Counted from the first letter of the stretch, positions 8,614 to 19,452 are shown. The stretch: 64,000 bases of DNA from Sphingomonas sp. Ag1 (GCF_000980895.1 NZ_LAZX01000094.1:930001-994000); one strand, 5' to 3'. The notes: generated by a model from the letters alone, not told the origin. Translations and numbers: made by a program.

Positions 8614-9723
8614 ATGCGTACGGCCGTCGGCCGCCCTCTCCTGCTCGCCGCGCCGTCCCGCTTTGCGGGATTGCCGCGACCGCGCGCGCGCCTGTTCCTG
8701 GCGCTGCTGGCGCTGCTTCTGCTCGCCTCTCTGACGGCGCTCGGCACGCCGTCGCTGCAACAGGCCGCAGCCCCGGTCGACGATCAGGCCGGTGCCATCG
8801 TTTATGGCTCGACGGTCGACGCGCTGCGCCACGGCGCGGATTATTATTCCGCGGTCATCGACGCGCTGCGTGCGGGCGACCAACCGGTCCGGCCCTGGGT
8901 CGCGGTGCGGCTCCCCACGCTGTCGGTGATCCAGGCCGGCGTCAGCCGCGTCGCGGCGGCGCTTCTGCTCTACGCGCTTGCCCTGCTGACGCTCGCGTCA
9001 TGGTGGCGCCGCCTTCGCGACATTCTGCCGCGCCCGATCCCCCGCTTCGCCGCGACGCTGTTGGCGGCGGTTGGCATGGGGACGGCGCTGCTCGGGCAGC
9101 AGGTCACCGGACACGAACTATGGGCAGGGCTGTTGATCGCCCTGTCACTGGCCATTCGCTTGCCGGAACGCACCATGGCGTCAGTCGCGATCGGCCTGTG
9201 CGCGATGCTGATTCATGAGGGCGCTGCGCTGTTCGCCATCATCATGGCTGCGTTCGCGCTGGCGGAACGCAATGGGCGCGAGATGCTGGGCTGGGCCATC
9301 GCGGCCATCGTCTTTGCCGCCGCGCTCTGGTTCCATGCCCGCGCCGTCGGCGCCGTCACCGGACCGCTGGATCAGCCGTGGATCGGGTGGCCCGGCATCC
9401 TGGGCTTCGGCTTTGCGGTTCGCTCGCTTATCATGGCGACGCTCCTGTCGATCGCGCCCTTGTCCCTCGCGGCTATCGCGATGGGCCTGGCAATTGCCGG
9501 ATGGACCGCCTGGCGCAATCCCCTCGCCGCGCGCGTGCTGGCGACGCTCGTCGGATATCTCCTCTTCCTGTCGCTCGTGGCGCCGGCTGACCTGTCGGAC
9601 CCTGCCAATCTTGTTGCGCCTGTTTCGCTGATCGGGCTCATCTTCATCCCTGATGCGCTGCGCGATCTGCTGCGCGCAGCGCTCGACAGACGCCGCATCA
9701 CCGTGACAAGAACGGCTTCATGA
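8614..9723 (+). CDS. Polytopic inner-membrane protein, function unknown
   Basis: 369 residues with roughly eight to nine hydrophobic segments and Arg-rich cytoplasmic ends. There is a periplasmic-looking loop at about 45-100 containing GAIVYGSTVDALRHGADYY. The layout (first TM, acidic loop, then many TMs) resembles GT-C-type or DUF membrane proteins, but I see no diagnostic catalytic motif. It is packed between ubiB (one-base gap) and coaBC (overlap at 9720-9723), so it is in the same operon. Confidence 0.75.
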   Translation: MRTAVGRPLLLAAPSRFAGLPRPRARLFLALLALLLLASLTALGTPSLQQAAAPVDDQAGAIVYGSTVDALRHGADYYSAVIDALRAGDQPVRPWVAVRLPTLSVIQAGVSRVAAALLLYALALLTLASWWRRLRDILPRPIPRFAATLLAAVGMGTALLGQQVTGHELWAGLLIALSLAIRLPERTMASVAIGLCAMLIHEGAALFAIIMAAFALAERNGREMLGWAIAAIVFAAALWFHARAVGAVTGPLDQPWIGWPGILGFGFAVRSLIMATLLSIAPLSLAAIAMGLAIAGWTAWRNPLAARVLATLVGYLLFLSLVAPADLSDPANLVAPVSLIGLIFIPDALRDLLRAALDRRRITVTRTAS

Positions 9724-10952
9724 GCCGCATCCTCCTAATCGTCGGCGGCGGAATTGCCGCATATAAGGCGTGTGAGATCATCCGCTTGCTCCGCAAGGGC
9801 GGGCACAGTGTCCGCTGCGTCCTTACCGAGGGCGGCAGCCACTTTGTCACGCCCATGACGCTGGCCGCCTTGTCGGAACAGGAAGTCCACACCACGCTGT
9901 GGGACCTGAAGGACGAGGCGGAGATGGGCCATATCCAGCTCAGCCGGCAGGCCGATCTGGTGCTCGTCGCGCCGGCCACCGCAGACCTGCTCGCCCGCAT
10001 GGCCGGCGGACTGGCGAACGATCTCGCCACCACGCTCCTGCTCGCCACGGACAAGCCCGTGCTTGCCGCGCCTGCGATGAACGTGCGCATGTGGCAGCAC
10101 CCCGCAACCCAGCGCAACGTCGCGCGGCTGCGCGCCGACGGAGTCGGGATCATGGCCCCCGATGAAGGGGCGATGGCGTGCGGCGAATTCGGACCCGGCA
10201 GACTGCCGGAGCCGGGAGCGATCGTCGCCGAGGTGGAGCGACAGCTTGGCCTGGCGCCGGCGCCCGCAGATGCCGTCGGTCAGATCACGGCACCGGGCGC
10301 TCGCCTTGCCGGCAAGCATGTGCTGGTCACCGCCGGTCCGACACATGAGCCGATCGATCCGGTGCGGTACATCGCCAATCGCTCCTCCGGCAAACAGGGC
10401 TTCGCGATCGCCGGCGCACTGGCGGCGCTTGGCGCTCGCGTGACGCTCGTTGCCGGCCCGGTGTCACTGCCGACCCCACCTGGTGTGAGCCGTATCGATG
10501 TCGAGACCGCGCGCGAGATGCACGCCGCAGTCGACGCCGCCCTTCCCGCCGATGCCGCGGTGCTGGTGGCGGCGGTTGCGGACTGGCGTTCGGACGGCGC
10601 GGCCGAGCAGAAGATAAAGAAAGACGGCACGGGAACGCTTCCGGATCTGCGTCTCGTGGAGAATCCCGATATCCTCGCCGGGCTCGGTCGTGGCTCACAG
10701 CGTCCACGTCTCCTGATCGGATTTGCCGCTGAAACCGAGAATGTCGTTCCTCACGCCCAGGCCAAGCTCGCGCGAAAGGGCGCCGACTGGATCGTCGCCA
10801 ATGACGTCTCGGGAGACGTCATGGGCGGCGAGGCCAATGCGGTCCACCTCGTGTCCGCGGCCGCAGTAGAAACGTGGGAACATATGCCGAAGCAGGCCGT
10901 GGCGGATCGTCTCGCCGCGCGCATTGCTGACGCGCTGGAGAATGTGTCGTGA
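9720..10952 (+). CDS. coaBC: Phosphopantothenoylcysteine decarboxylase/synthetase
   Basis: 410 residues. This bifunctional enzyme makes 4'-phosphopantetheine from phosphopantothenate and cysteine (coenzyme A pathway). The CoaC half (1-190) has the flavin motif [17 protein letters not shown] and the active-site Cys in ACGEFGPGR. The CoaB half has [15 protein letters not shown] and [12 protein letters not shown] overlap with the preceding gene and GTGA overlap with dut indicate translational coupling. Confidence 0.97.
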   Translation: MSRILLIVGGGIAAYKACEIIRLLRKGGHSVRCVLTEGGSHFVTPMTLAALSEQEVHTTLWDLKDEAEMGHIQLSRQADLVLVAPATADLLARMAGGLANDLATTLLLATDKPVLAAPAMNVRMWQHPATQRNVARLRADGVGIMAPDEGAMACGEFGPGRLPEPGAIVAEVERQLGLAPAPADAVGQITAPGARLAGKHVLVTAGPTHEPIDPVRYIANRSSGKQGFAIAGALAALGARVTLVAGPVSLPTPPGVSRIDVETAREMHAAVDAALPADAAVLVAAVADWRSDGAAEQKIKKDGTGTLPDLRLVENPDILAGLGRGSQRPRLLIGFAAETENVVPHAQAKLARKGADWIVANDVSGDVMGGEANAVHLVSAAAVETWEHMPKQAVADRLAARIADALENVS

Positions 10953-11386
10953 TCACCATCAGCCTTCGTCGTTTGCCGCATGGTGCCGACCTCCCCCTTC
11001 CTGCTTATGCAACCTCGGGCGCGGCTGGCATGGACGTGGTCGCTGCGGAGGATGTCACCCTTGCGCCCGGCGCACGGCATGCGGTGGCGACGGGATTTGC
11101 GATCGCGATTCCGGAAGGTTTCGAGGTTCAGGTGCGCCCCCGCTCCGGCATCGCGCTCAAGCATGGAATAACCTGCCTCAACACCCCCGGCACGATCGAT
11201 TCCGATTATCGGGGCGAGGTGAAGGTGATCCTCGCCAATCTTGGCGATGCACCTTTTGAGGTCAAACGTGGCGATCGCATCGCGCAGCTTGTCCCGGCGC
11301 AGGTCACGCGGGCCGCGCTGATCGAAAGCGCAGACCTGGACGAGACGGATCGCGGCAGTGGCGGCTTCGGGTCGACGGGGCGGTGA
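10949..11386 (+). CDS. dut: dUTP diphosphatase
   Basis: 145 residues, trimeric dUTPase family. All five motifs are visible: [20 protein letters not shown], the substrate loop [19 protein letters not shown] and the C-terminal P-loop-like [10 protein letters not shown]. It hydrolyses dUTP to dUMP and keeps uracil out of DNA. The GTG start overlaps the coaBC stop, an order conserved in many proteobacteria. Confidence 0.97.
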   Translation: MITISLRRLPHGADLPLPAYATSGAAGMDVVAAEDVTLAPGARHAVATGFAIAIPEGFEVQVRPRSGIALKHGITCLNTPGTIDSDYRGEVKVILANLGDAPFEVKRGDRIAQLVPAQVTRAALIESADLDETDRGSGGFGSTGR

Positions 11387-11820
11387 GCGTCATCCTCCTG
11401 GCACTCGCGCAAGCGGCGCAGGTGACGGCGTTCGTGTCCCGGTCAGAGGGCGAGGAGGCCCCGCCGGCGCTGACTGTGGCTGCGACGCAGGAAAGCGCCG
11501 CCAGCGTCCCGGGCGACCTGTCCGGTCTTCCCGAACTGAAGTTCCGTCGCCGGCGCGCGATGCCGCCCGCCCTCTCCTCCTTCGTCCGGGATGAGGTCGC
11601 GGCGCGGCGCTGCGAGGCGGCCGACAAAAGGTTGCGGGTCAATCTTGCAGTGCTTGTCGCCGAGGACGGCCAGTTGCGCCGGATCCATCCGCAAGCGATC
11701 GGCTGCCCCACCGTCGAACAATATGCGTCCGGCGTGATGCTCAGCATGGCGCGCGCCAACCTTCTGCCGGTCGGCGAAACTCGCTGGTTCCGCACATCCC
11801 TGCTGTTCCAGTGGCAGTAA
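11383..11820 (+). CDS. Putative secreted protein, TonB-C-like tail
   Basis: 145 residues from a GTG overlapping the dut stop. A short hydrophobic N-terminus ([16 protein letters not shown]) may be a signal peptide. The last 80 residues ([22 protein letters not shown], then [20 protein letters not shown] and [10 protein letters not shown]) read like a TonB C-terminal-type alpha/beta fold without the rest of TonB. The function is unknown. Its position between dut and moeB with overlaps on both sides places it in the operon. Confidence 0.65.
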   Translation: MSVILLALAQAAQVTAFVSRSEGEEAPPALTVAATQESAASVPGDLSGLPELKFRRRRAMPPALSSFVRDEVAARRCEAADKRLRVNLAVLVAEDGQLRRIHPQAIGCPTVEQYASGVMLSMARANLLPVGETRWFRTSLLFQWQ

Positions 11821-12581
11821 CGATCGGGCCGGAAGAGCGCGAGCGCTACGCGCGTCAGATCATCCTGCGCGAAATCGGCGGCTCGGGTCAGCGACGCTTG
11901 AAAGGGGCTACGGTCGCGGTGATCGGCGCTGGCGGGATTGGCGCGCCGGCAATCGCCTATCTCGCGGGTGCCGGCTTTGGCGAAATTCGCATCATCGACG
12001 AGGATCGCGTCGACATTTCCAACCTTCAACGCCAGATTCTGTTCGACGTGGCCGACACCGGCGCGTTCAAGGCCGAACAGGCTGCAAAAGCGGCCGAAAG
12101 CCGCAACCCCTTCGTGACAGCCGCGGCCATTGTTCGCCGGATCAACGCCGGCAATGCGGAAGAATTGCTGCACGGGGCCGATGTTATTCTGGACGGCTGC
12201 GACAATTTCGCGACCCGCCTCATCGTTGCCGATGCGGCGTTACAACTCCAGATCCCCCTTGTCTCCGCTGCAGTCGGCCAGTTCGAGGGGCAATTGGCCG
12301 TATACCGCGGTTGGGAAGCTGACCTCCCCTGCTACCGCTGCCTCGTCGGCAGCGCACCCGATCGCGACGAGGCAACCTGCTCAGAACAGGGCATTCTTGG
12401 CCCGGTCACCGGCGTCCTCGGCAGCATGGCGGCACTGGAAACGATCCGCGCCATCACCCCTTTCGGCGCCGATCCCGCGGGCAGGCTGACGCTGATCGAC
12501 CTGCTGGACTGTCGCTTTCGTACCATCCGTGTGCCGAAGGATCCGGCCTGCCCCGCCTGTTCTCCACGCTCAGGCGAGTAA
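11811..12581 (+). CDS. moeB: ThiF/MoeB-family adenylyltransferase
   Basis: 256 residues of the E1-like superfamily. The nucleotide motif GAGGIGAPAIAYLAGAG and Arg/Asn/Gln-containing VDISNLQRQ are present, as are DGCDNFATR and two zinc CxxC pairs (CYRC at about 180 and CPAC near the end). It activates the C-terminal Gly-Gly of MoaD or ThiS for sulfur transfer in molybdopterin or thiamine synthesis. No MoaD or ThiS is nearby, so the partner is not resolved. The GTG start overlaps the previous stop, and the end overlaps galU by 12 bases on the opposite strand. Confidence 0.85.
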   Translation: MAVTIGPEERERYARQIILREIGGSGQRRLKGATVAVIGAGGIGAPAIAYLAGAGFGEIRIIDEDRVDISNLQRQILFDVADTGAFKAEQAAKAAESRNPFVTAAAIVRRINAGNAEELLHGADVILDGCDNFATRLIVADAALQLQIPLVSAAVGQFEGQLAVYRGWEADLPCYRCLVGSAPDRDEATCSEQGILGPVTGVLGSMAALETIRAITPFGADPAGRLTLIDLLDCRFRTIRVPKDPACPACSPRSGE

Positions 12582-13442
12582 CGCTTCCGCAAAGGCGCGC
12601 ACCTCGGGCCCAATGTCGTCCCGCTCAAGTGCCAAGGCAAGATTCGCCTTGATGAAGCCGGACTTCCCCCCGCAATCGAACCGGCGTCCCGAAAAGGTGT
12701 AGCCGTGAAATGGCTGTTTGCCGATCAATTGCGCCATGGCATCGGTCAGCTGTATCTCGCCGCCCGCGCCCTTCACCGGAGTATCGAGGATCTTCATCAC
12801 TTCCGGTTGCAGGATATACCGGCCCGGTGTCATCAGGTTTGACTTGGCAGTTCCCGGCGCAGGCTTCTCGATAACTTCCAAAATCTCCGTTAGCGGTCCG
12901 TCGACGGCACCAGGAGTGATAATCCCGTAATTGTGAGTCTCGCTGGGGGAAACCTCGAGCGCGCCGATCAGATTGCCGCCGACGCGCTCATACGCCTCCA
13001 CCATCTGCGCCAGAAAGCCCGGCGTTCCGACCATCAGCTCGTCCGGCAGCAGAACGGCAAAGGGCTCATCGCCCACGATCTCACGCGCACACCAGACGGC
13101 ATGGCCCAGACCCAAGGGTTCCTGCTGGCGGACATAGACGGGAGAACCCGGCGCCTGCCGGATATTGTCGATCAACTCCAGGCCCTTGCCGCGACTCTTC
13201 ATCGTTGCCTCTAGCTCGAAGGACACATCGAAATGATCCTCGAGCGTCCCCTTGCCACGACCGGTGACGAAGATGATCTGCTCGATCCCAGCTTCTCGAG
13301 CCTCCTCGACCGCATATTGGATCAGCGGCTTGTCGACGACGGTCAGCATCTCCTTCGGCATCGCCTTGGTGGCCGGAAGGAAGCGCGTCCCAAGCCCGGC
13401 CACAGGAAAAATGGCCTTACGCACCGGCTTGAAAGAGGACAT
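12570..13442 (-). CDS. galU: UTP--glucose-1-phosphate uridylyltransferase
   Basis: 290 residues, standard GalU length. It shows the nucleotidyltransferase signature FPVAGLGTRFLPATKAMPKEML, VDKPLIQYAVEEA and the GGEIQLTDAM block. It makes UDP-glucose for exopolysaccharide and lipid-linked sugars. It sits back to back with wecB, suggesting a nucleotide-sugar neighbourhood. Confidence 0.97.
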   Translation of the reverse strand: MSSFKPVRKAIFPVAGLGTRFLPATKAMPKEMLTVVDKPLIQYAVEEAREAGIEQIIFVTGRGKGTLEDHFDVSFELEATMKSRGKGLELIDNIRQAPGSPVYVRQQEPLGLGHAVWCAREIVGDEPFAVLLPDELMVGTPGFLAQMVEAYERVGGNLIGALEVSPSETHNYGIITPGAVDGPLTEILEVIEKPAPGTAKSNLMTPGRYILQPEVMKILDTPVKGAGGEIQLTDAMAQLIGKQPFHGYTFSGRRFDCGGKSGFIKANLALALERDDIGPEVRAFAEALLA

Positions 13443-13559
13443 CGCTGTTTTCTCCCGATAGTTGCGGTGAGCTTTAGCGAGGCTGCGGTGAAGGGCAAAG
13501 CCGCTGACGCAAATTTGGATTTAGTCTGCTCTTAACGCGCCATGTGCTAGGTGTCCGCC

Positions 13560-14672
13560 ATGAAGACCTTGGTGATTTTCGGCACCCGGCCAGAGGCAAT
13601 CAAATTGTTTCCCGTGGTGCGGGCGTTAGAGGCGAAGCCAGGCGTTCAGGTTCGCACCTGCGTCACCGCCCAGCATCGCGGCTTGCTCGATCAGGTGTTG
13701 GCGATCGCTGGGCTTTCACCGGACATCGATCTCGACCTCATGGAGCCTGGCCAGACTCTCGACCGGCTGACCAGCCGCTTGCTGGCAGGAATTGGCGAGG
13801 TGCTCGATCGCGAGCAGCCAGACCGCGTCATCGTGCAGGGCGACACCACGACGGCGATGACAGGCGCTCTGGCGGCCTATTACCGCAAGATTCCCGTTGC
13901 TCATGTGGAGGCGGGCCTTCGCTCGAGCAACATCTACCATCCGTGGCCAGAGGAAGTGAATCGCCGCATCGTTGCGCCAATCGCAGATCTTCATTTCGCA
14001 CCCACCGCGACCGCCGCAGAGGCGCTCGCGCGTGAGAACATCCTCTCGGGCGTCCATGTCACGGGGAACACCGTGATCGACGCCCTTCATTGGACGAACG
14101 ACAGGATCTCACTTGATCCTTCGCTCGCCGCGGGATTGGACCCCATCCTGAGCCGCTTTGCTGACCGCCGGATTGTGCTGATTACCACTCATCGGCGGGA
14201 AAACTTCGGCGACGGTATGGCGGCCATTGCACGCGCGATCGCCCGCATCGCCGAGGATCGGGACGCTGCAGTGCTGTTTCCGATGCACCCGAACCCTAAC
14301 GTCGTCTCCGTCATGGAAAAGACGCTTGGCGCTCGCGCTAACGTGGCGCGCATCCAACCGCTTGATTACCCCCACTTTATCCGAGCGCTGAACGCCTGCA
14401 CCTTGGTGCTCACCGATTCCGGCGGGGTTCAGGAGGAGGCGCCCGCGCTCGGCAAACCTGTGCTGGTAATGAGAGACACGACGGAACGACCTGAGGGTGT
14501 AGTGGCTGGGACCGCTAAACTGGTGGGCACTGCTGAGGAGCGGATCGTTTCCGAAGTATTCACGCTTCTCGATGACAAGCGCGCCTACGCCTCAATGGCC
14601 CGCGCCCACAATCCCTTTGGCGATGGCCGTGCGAGTGAACGGATCGCGGAGATCATTGCCAATGCTGTCTGA
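13560..14672 (+). CDS. wecB: UDP-N-acetylglucosamine 2-epimerase (non-hydrolysing)
   Basis: 370 residues from the ATG at 13560. A GTG at 13551 in the same frame is less likely. Motifs are GTRPEAIKLFPVV at the start, HVEAGLRSSN with WPEEVNRR, and TDSGGVQEEAPALGKPV with RDTTERPEG. It converts UDP-GlcNAc to UDP-ManNAc. It overlaps wecC by 11 bases, so the two are coupled and feed UDP-ManNAcA synthesis for a surface polysaccharide. Confidence 0.95.
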   Translation: MKTLVIFGTRPEAIKLFPVVRALEAKPGVQVRTCVTAQHRGLLDQVLAIAGLSPDIDLDLMEPGQTLDRLTSRLLAGIGEVLDREQPDRVIVQGDTTTAMTGALAAYYRKIPVAHVEAGLRSSNIYHPWPEEVNRRIVAPIADLHFAPTATAAEALARENILSGVHVTGNTVIDALHWTNDRISLDPSLAAGLDPILSRFADRRIVLITTHRRENFGDGMAAIARAIARIAEDRDAAVLFPMHPNPNVVSVMEKTLGARANVARIQPLDYPHFIRALNACTLVLTDSGGVQEEAPALGKPVLVMRDTTERPEGVVAGTAKLVGTAEERIVSEVFTLLDDKRAYASMARAHNPFGDGRASERIAEIIANAV

Positions 14673-15957
14673 TAACGAGCTCAAGGTCGCGGTTCTCGGG
14701 CTCGGGTACATCGGCCTTCCGACCGCGGCAGTGATTGCTCGCACTGGCGCGAGCGTGCTTGGCATTGATGTTCATCAGAACGTGGTCGACACGGTCAATT
14801 CGGGCAAGGTCCACATCGAGGAAGTGGACTTAGACGGGCTCGTCTCGGGTGTGGTCTGGCGGGGCTACCTTCGCGCATCAACCGCGCTGGAACCGGCGGA
14901 CGTGTTCGTCATCGCCGTTCCCACGCCCTTCGCCGAGGATCGCAGACCCGACACGGGCTTTGTCCTCGAGGCGGCGCGCGCGGTCGCCTCCGTCTTGAAG
15001 GCTGGAGACACGGTGATCCTTGAATCAACCTCCCCCGTCGGCACCACCGAGCACGTGCGCGATTTGCTCGCTGAGCTGCGCCCCGAGCTACGTGCGCCGG
15101 GCATCAGCGAAAGCTCGGACTATGCGGTCGCCTACTGCCCCGAACGGGTGTTGCCTGGTCGCATTCTCGTCGAATTGATCGACAATGATCGGGTCATCGG
15201 CGGGATCACACCCCGTTGTGCGCGCAAGGCGCTCACCTTCTACCGCCGTTTTGTTCGAGGCGCATGTATCACGACCAGCGCTCGGGCAGCGGAGATGACG
15301 AAGCTCACCGAAAACGCGTTCCGCGACGTGAATATCGCCTTTGCCAACGAACTGAGCCTGGTTGCCGACACGATGGGCGTTGACGTCTGGGAGGTCATCC
15401 GGCTCGCCAATCGTCACCCGCGTGTCAACATCCTTCAGCCCGGACCGGGCGTAGGGGGTCATTGCATCGCCGTCGATCCGTGGTTTCTGGTCGCAGCGGA
15501 CCCGGAGAATACGCCGTTGATCCGGACGGCGCGCGAGGTGAATGACGGCAAGACAGACCACGTGATCGCAGCAGCGGCGGCGATGATAGCCACCAACCCC
15601 GGTGTACCCGTCGCGTGCATGGGGCTCGCCTTCAAGGCAAATATCGACGATTTCCGCGAAAGCCCTGCGCTGAAAGTCGCCTTGGCGCTGGCGCGGCAAT
15701 TCCCCGACCAGATCAAAATTGTCGAACCCTATGCCCGGAATCTGCCGAACGCCTTCGAGGCAACCGGTGCGCGGCTAATTGACGTGGATGCGGCAATCGA
15801 AACGTGTCCAATCATGATCGTCCTCGTCGACCATGACGTATTCCGATCGATTCCGCTCGAGGAACGCGCCGACAAGCGCGTTCTGGATACCCGCGGCATC
15901 TGGCCCGACCAACCGCCGCTACGTTCGGACGCTCCACTAGGACGACGGACAAGCTGA
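14662..15957 (+). CDS. wecC: UDP-N-acetyl-D-mannosamine dehydrogenase
   Basis: 431 residues from ATG 14662 (MLSDNELKVAVLGLGYIG). The frame is open further upstream within wecB, but that extension is not native-looking. It shows the NAD motif GLGYIGLPT, TSPVGTT, the NAFRDVNIAFANEL block and the catalytic Cys in GVGGHCIAVDPWF. It oxidises UDP-ManNAc to UDP-ManNAcA in two steps. It is paired with wecB. Confidence 0.95.
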   Translation: MLSDNELKVAVLGLGYIGLPTAAVIARTGASVLGIDVHQNVVDTVNSGKVHIEEVDLDGLVSGVVWRGYLRASTALEPADVFVIAVPTPFAEDRRPDTGFVLEAARAVASVLKAGDTVILESTSPVGTTEHVRDLLAELRPELRAPGISESSDYAVAYCPERVLPGRILVELIDNDRVIGGITPRCARKALTFYRRFVRGACITTSARAAEMTKLTENAFRDVNIAFANELSLVADTMGVDVWEVIRLANRHPRVNILQPGPGVGGHCIAVDPWFLVAADPENTPLIRTAREVNDGKTDHVIAAAAAMIATNPGVPVACMGLAFKANIDDFRESPALKVALALARQFPDQIKIVEPYARNLPNAFEATGARLIDVDAAIETCPIMIVLVDHDVFRSIPLEERADKRVLDTRGIWPDQPPLRSDAPLGRRTS

Positions 15958-16025
15958 TCGGCGTTGTTGCGGGGGCTGACCCGCTCGGCTAGTTGGTCGG
16001 CTCTTTGCACAAAGATCTGCCTGCC

Positions 16026-16805
16026 ATGTTCTCGCGTTTGCTTTCACGCCGTCGTCCGAGTGCACCACCTGCCCAGCTTCCGGCGGGCCGGCGCCTCTAT
16101 GCGATTGGCGACGTGCACGGCCGACTTGATCTTCTTGACGAACTACTACGGCGCATCGACGCTGACGACGCGTCGCGCGGCGGAGCGCAAACAGGAATCA
16201 TCCTGCTCGGCGATCTCGTGGATCGCGGGCCTGATTCCGCTGGTGTGGTGGAGCGCGTTCGGCAGATGTGCGCCAGTCGACAGGACGTGCGATGCCTTTG
16301 CGGCAATCATGAGGAAATCTTCCTCGGCGCCTATGACGGGGATCCGGACCTCGTTCGCCTCCTGCTCCGGGCAGGCGGGCACGAAACGCTGCTCAGCTAC
16401 GGCATGAAAGCAGCTGCCATCGATCAGGCCACCATACCCGAACTCGTCGACATGATGGCCCGAGACATACCGGCAGAGCAGATCGCCTTCCTCCGGTCTC
16501 TCGACGACTATCTCCTGGAAGGAGATTATCTGTTCGTTCACGCTGGCATACGCCCGGGGCTACCGCTGGAGCAGCAGACCTCCCGCGACCTGCGCTGGAT
16601 AAGGCAGCCCTTCCTCGAACATGGCGGTCATCACGGAAAGTACGTCGTCCACGGCCACACCATCACGGATGGGGTAGATGAGCGGGTCAACCGAATCGGT
16701 ATAGATACGGGCGCCTACCGAACGGGCCGGCTAACCGCGCTTGGAATCGAGGGCGAGCACCGTTGGATCATCGATACTGTTGATCATCATGAAAGTGGCA
16801 CGTGA
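16026..16805 (+). CDS. Metallophosphoesterase, PPP-type Ser/Thr phosphatase
   Basis: 259 residues from the ATG at 16026. An upstream TTG at 15993 is possible but weak. It has the complete PPP metal signature: GDVHGRL, GDLVDRGPDS, GNHE, then the distal His in FVHAGIRPG and VVHGHT. This matches bacterial PrpA/PrpB or lambda-type phosphatases with a two-metal centre. It follows wecC after 68 bases and may regulate polysaccharide enzymes, though that is only context. Confidence 0.85.
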   Translation: MFSRLLSRRRPSAPPAQLPAGRRLYAIGDVHGRLDLLDELLRRIDADDASRGGAQTGIILLGDLVDRGPDSAGVVERVRQMCASRQDVRCLCGNHEEIFLGAYDGDPDLVRLLLRAGGHETLLSYGMKAAAIDQATIPELVDMMARDIPAEQIAFLRSLDDYLLEGDYLFVHAGIRPGLPLEQQTSRDLRWIRQPFLEHGGHHGKYVVHGHTITDGVDERVNRIGIDTGAYRTGRLTALGIEGEHRWIIDTVDHHESGT

Positions 16806-16944
16806 GGTTCATCACATTTCCGCTAAAGTGTTGCGGAAATGCCTTGATTGGAAAGCGTTCTGAGCGCTGTTGACCAACATATGAGATTGCGCTGCACTGC
16901 AAACTCTGTCAGATGGCCGTGACGGACAAAAAAGGGAGTTCGTG

Positions 16945-17187
16945 ATGAAGGTTCGTGGTTACCTCGCGGCTGTTGCCGCTGCTTCGCTGGCTGCAGCTCC
17001 TGCTGTTGCGGCTCCGACCTCGGCATCCAGCCTGTCGGTTGCCAAGGCTGCTCGCGCCAGCACCTCCACCGCCAAGGCCGACAAGGCTGCTGGCGGCGGC
17101 GTGATCGTTGCCGTTCTCGCTGCTGCTGCAGTGATCGCCGGCATCGTGATCATCGCTGACTCGGACGACGACTCCGACAGCAACTGA
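16945..17187 (+). CDS. Small Ala-rich membrane/secreted protein
   Basis: 80 residues. The ATG at 16945 follows AGGGAG (16933-16938). A cleavable signal peptide (VRGYLAAVAAASLAAAPAVAA) is followed by a Ser/Ala/Lys linker, a hydrophobic stretch (GGGVIVAVLAAAAVIAGIVIIA) and a short acidic tail DSDDDSDSN. I recognise no family. The strong RBS and a dedicated terminator suggest an abundant transcript. Confidence 0.75.
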   Translation: MKVRGYLAAVAAASLAAAPAVAAPTSASSLSVAKAARASTSTAKADKAAGGGVIVAVLAAAAVIAGIVIIADSDDDSDSN

Positions 17188-17207
17188 GTCTCGACTCAGG
17201 ATGATGA

Positions 17208-17236
17208 AATAGCGGCTTTCGGGCCGCTATTTTTTT
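17208..17236 (+). terminator. Rho-independent terminator
   Basis: A nine-bp stem (AATAGCGGC / GCCGCTATT) around TTTCGG is followed by a run of T. It lies 20 bases after the small membrane protein gene. Confidence 0.9.
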
Positions 17237-17368
17237 GTCTGAACGGCGGGAGCCCACACGGCCCTTTGGACGTCATTTCCTTCAAAGAATAACCGCGTCA
17301 GCCAGCACCGTTTCGCGACCCCATTCGTTTGCAGCCTTGATCCAGGTAATTGAGGCAAGGAAACGGTA

Positions 17369-19441
17369 ATGAGCAACGGCGCAACGAACCACGGTGCCGG
17401 TGGCGAGCCGCACCAGCAGGCTAGCGGTGACGAGCAGGTGCTCACCACCAACCATGGCGTGCCTGTCAGCGACAACCAGAACAGCCTGAAATCCGGGCGG
17501 CGCGGACCTACCCTTCTCGAGGATTTCGTCCTTCGGGAGAAGATATTCCACTTCGATCACGAACGCATCCCTGAGCGCATCGTACACGCTCGTGGCTCCG
17601 GCGCGCATGGGTTCTTCGAGGCCACTGCCGATATCAGCGAACTGAGCAAGGCAGCAGTGTTCAAGAAGGGCGAAAAAACCGAGGTGTTCGTTCGCTTTTC
17701 GACTGTCGCCGGCGGCGCAGGGTCGGTCGACACCCCGCGCGACGTGCGTGGCTTTGCGGTGAAGTTCTACACCACCGAAGGCAATTGGGATCTGGTCGGC
17801 AACAACATACCCGTTTTCTTCATACAGGATGCCATCAAGTTCCCGGACCTGGTGCATGCGGTAAAGATGGAGGCCGATCGCGCCTATCCACAGGCCGGAA
17901 GCGCGCACGATACATTCTGGGACTGGGCGTCGTTGATGCCCGAATCCACCCACATGCTGATGTGGGCGATGTCGGACCGCACCCTTCCCCGCTCCTTCCG
18001 GATGATGGAGGGCTTCGGCGTCCACACGTTCAAGCTCGTCAACGCCGACGGACACGCCAGCTTCGTCAAATTCCACTGGAAACCTCGACTGGGCCTGCAA
18101 TCGACGATCTGGGACGAGGCTTTGAAGTTGCAGGCGGCAGACAATGATTATCAGCGCCGCGATCTGTGGGAAGCGATCGACACGGGGGCATTCCCGCAAT
18201 GGGATCTTGGAATCCAGGTGTTCGACCAAGCCTTCGCCGAAGCGCAGCCCTACGACGTTCTTGATGCAACGAAGCTGATCCCGGAAGAGGATGTTCCCGT
18301 CCGGATCGTCGGTACGCTGACGCTGAACCGAAACCCCGACAACTTTTTCGCGGAAACCGAGCAGGTGGCTTTCCTGCCAACGAACATCGTCCCCGGCATC
18401 GATTTCACGAATGATCCGCTGCTCCAGGGACGTCTGTTCAGCTACCTCGACACGCAAAACTCGCGCCTCGGCACCACAAACTTCCATCAAATTCCGATCA
18501 ACGCGCCCCGCTGCCCCTTCGGCAATTTCCAGCGGGACGGAAAGATGCAGACACAGGTCCCCAAGGGCCGCGCCAATTACGAGCCAAACAGCCTGGCAGC
18601 GCATGGAGAGGAAGGTGGTCCTCGCGAATCCCGGGATCGTGGCTTTCGCACCGTCACTGCGCCATCCGGCAGCGACGAACAGGGAGAGAAGCTGCGCGTC
18701 CGGGCCGAGCTGTTCGCCGACCATTACAGCCAGGCCCGGCTATTCTACCGCTCGCAGACGCCAGCCGAGCAGGCGCATATAGCCTCATCATTCGTGTTCG
18801 AACTGTCGAAGGTCGGCCTGCTTGATCAGGTACCGCCCCGCATGGTCGCCAACCTTCGCAACGTTGACGAAGATCTGGCGAGGCGTGTCGCGGACGGGCT
18901 CGGAATCGACCTTCCGGAAAAGGCACCAGCCGCACGTGAGCCAGTGGACCTGCCATCCTCCGGCGCTCTGTCGATCCACAAGAACATGAAGGAAACCCTC
19001 GACGGGCGCGCCGTCGGCATCCTCTTCGCAGAAGGAAGCGACGCATCGACACTCGATAGCCTGGTCGCCGCTGTTGAAGCGGAAGGCGGCAAAGCGGTAC
19101 TGGTCTCTCCAAAGGTAAATGGCGCCCCCCTGTCAGACGGCAGCAAAAGAAAGGCCGATGGACAATTGGCCGGAACGCCCTCCCAATTGTTCGACGCGAT
19201 TGCGGTAGTGGTCTCGGAAGACGGCTGTGCAGCGCTGTTGAAGGAAGCCGCCGCTGTTCAGTTTGTCATGGATGCGTTCGGGCACCTCAAGGCGATCGGC
19301 GCCAGCGCGGAGGCGCAGCCACTGCTGGACAAGGCTGACGTGCAGAAGGACGAAGGTGTGACCACGCCGGACGGCAGCTTCGTGTCGGCGGCCAAACGCC
19401 GCTTCTACGACCGGGAGCCTGCGATCCGGATGCTTGCCTGA
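17369..19441 (+). CDS. katE: Large-subunit (clade 2) catalase, HPII/KatE-like
   Basis: 690 residues, the size of HPII-type catalases. The core has the catalytic His in [12 protein letters not shown], Asn in [11 protein letters not shown] and the heme-ligand Tyr in [14 protein letters not shown]. The last 150 residues (from [25 protein letters not shown]) form the DJ-1/GATase-like domain found only in large catalases. It decomposes H2O2 in the cytoplasm. It is monocistronic, preceded by the terminator at 17208-17236 and followed by a hairpin. In other bacteria this class is stationary-phase or general-stress controlled; I see no diagnostic promoter. Confidence 0.95.
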   Translation: MSNGATNHGAGGEPHQQASGDEQVLTTNHGVPVSDNQNSLKSGRRGPTLLEDFVLREKIFHFDHERIPERIVHARGSGAHGFFEATADISELSKAAVFKKGEKTEVFVRFSTVAGGAGSVDTPRDVRGFAVKFYTTEGNWDLVGNNIPVFFIQDAIKFPDLVHAVKMEADRAYPQAGSAHDTFWDWASLMPESTHMLMWAMSDRTLPRSFRMMEGFGVHTFKLVNADGHASFVKFHWKPRLGLQSTIWDEALKLQAADNDYQRRDLWEAIDTGAFPQWDLGIQVFDQAFAEAQPYDVLDATKLIPEEDVPVRIVGTLTLNRNPDNFFAETEQVAFLPTNIVPGIDFTNDPLLQGRLFSYLDTQNSRLGTTNFHQIPINAPRCPFGNFQRDGKMQTQVPKGRANYEPNSLAAHGEEGGPRESRDRGFRTVTAPSGSDEQGEKLRVRAELFADHYSQARLFYRSQTPAEQAHIASSFVFELSKVGLLDQVPPRMVANLRNVDEDLARRVADGLGIDLPEKAPAAREPVDLPSSGALSIHKNMKETLDGRAVGILFAEGSDASTLDSLVAAVEAEGGKAVLVSPKVNGAPLSDGSKRKADGQLAGTPSQLFDAIAVVVSEDGCAALLKEAAAVQFVMDAFGHLKAIGASAEAQPLLDKADVQKDEGVTTPDGSFVSAAKRRFYDREPAIRMLA

Positions 19442-19452
19442 TCTGGCTCCCT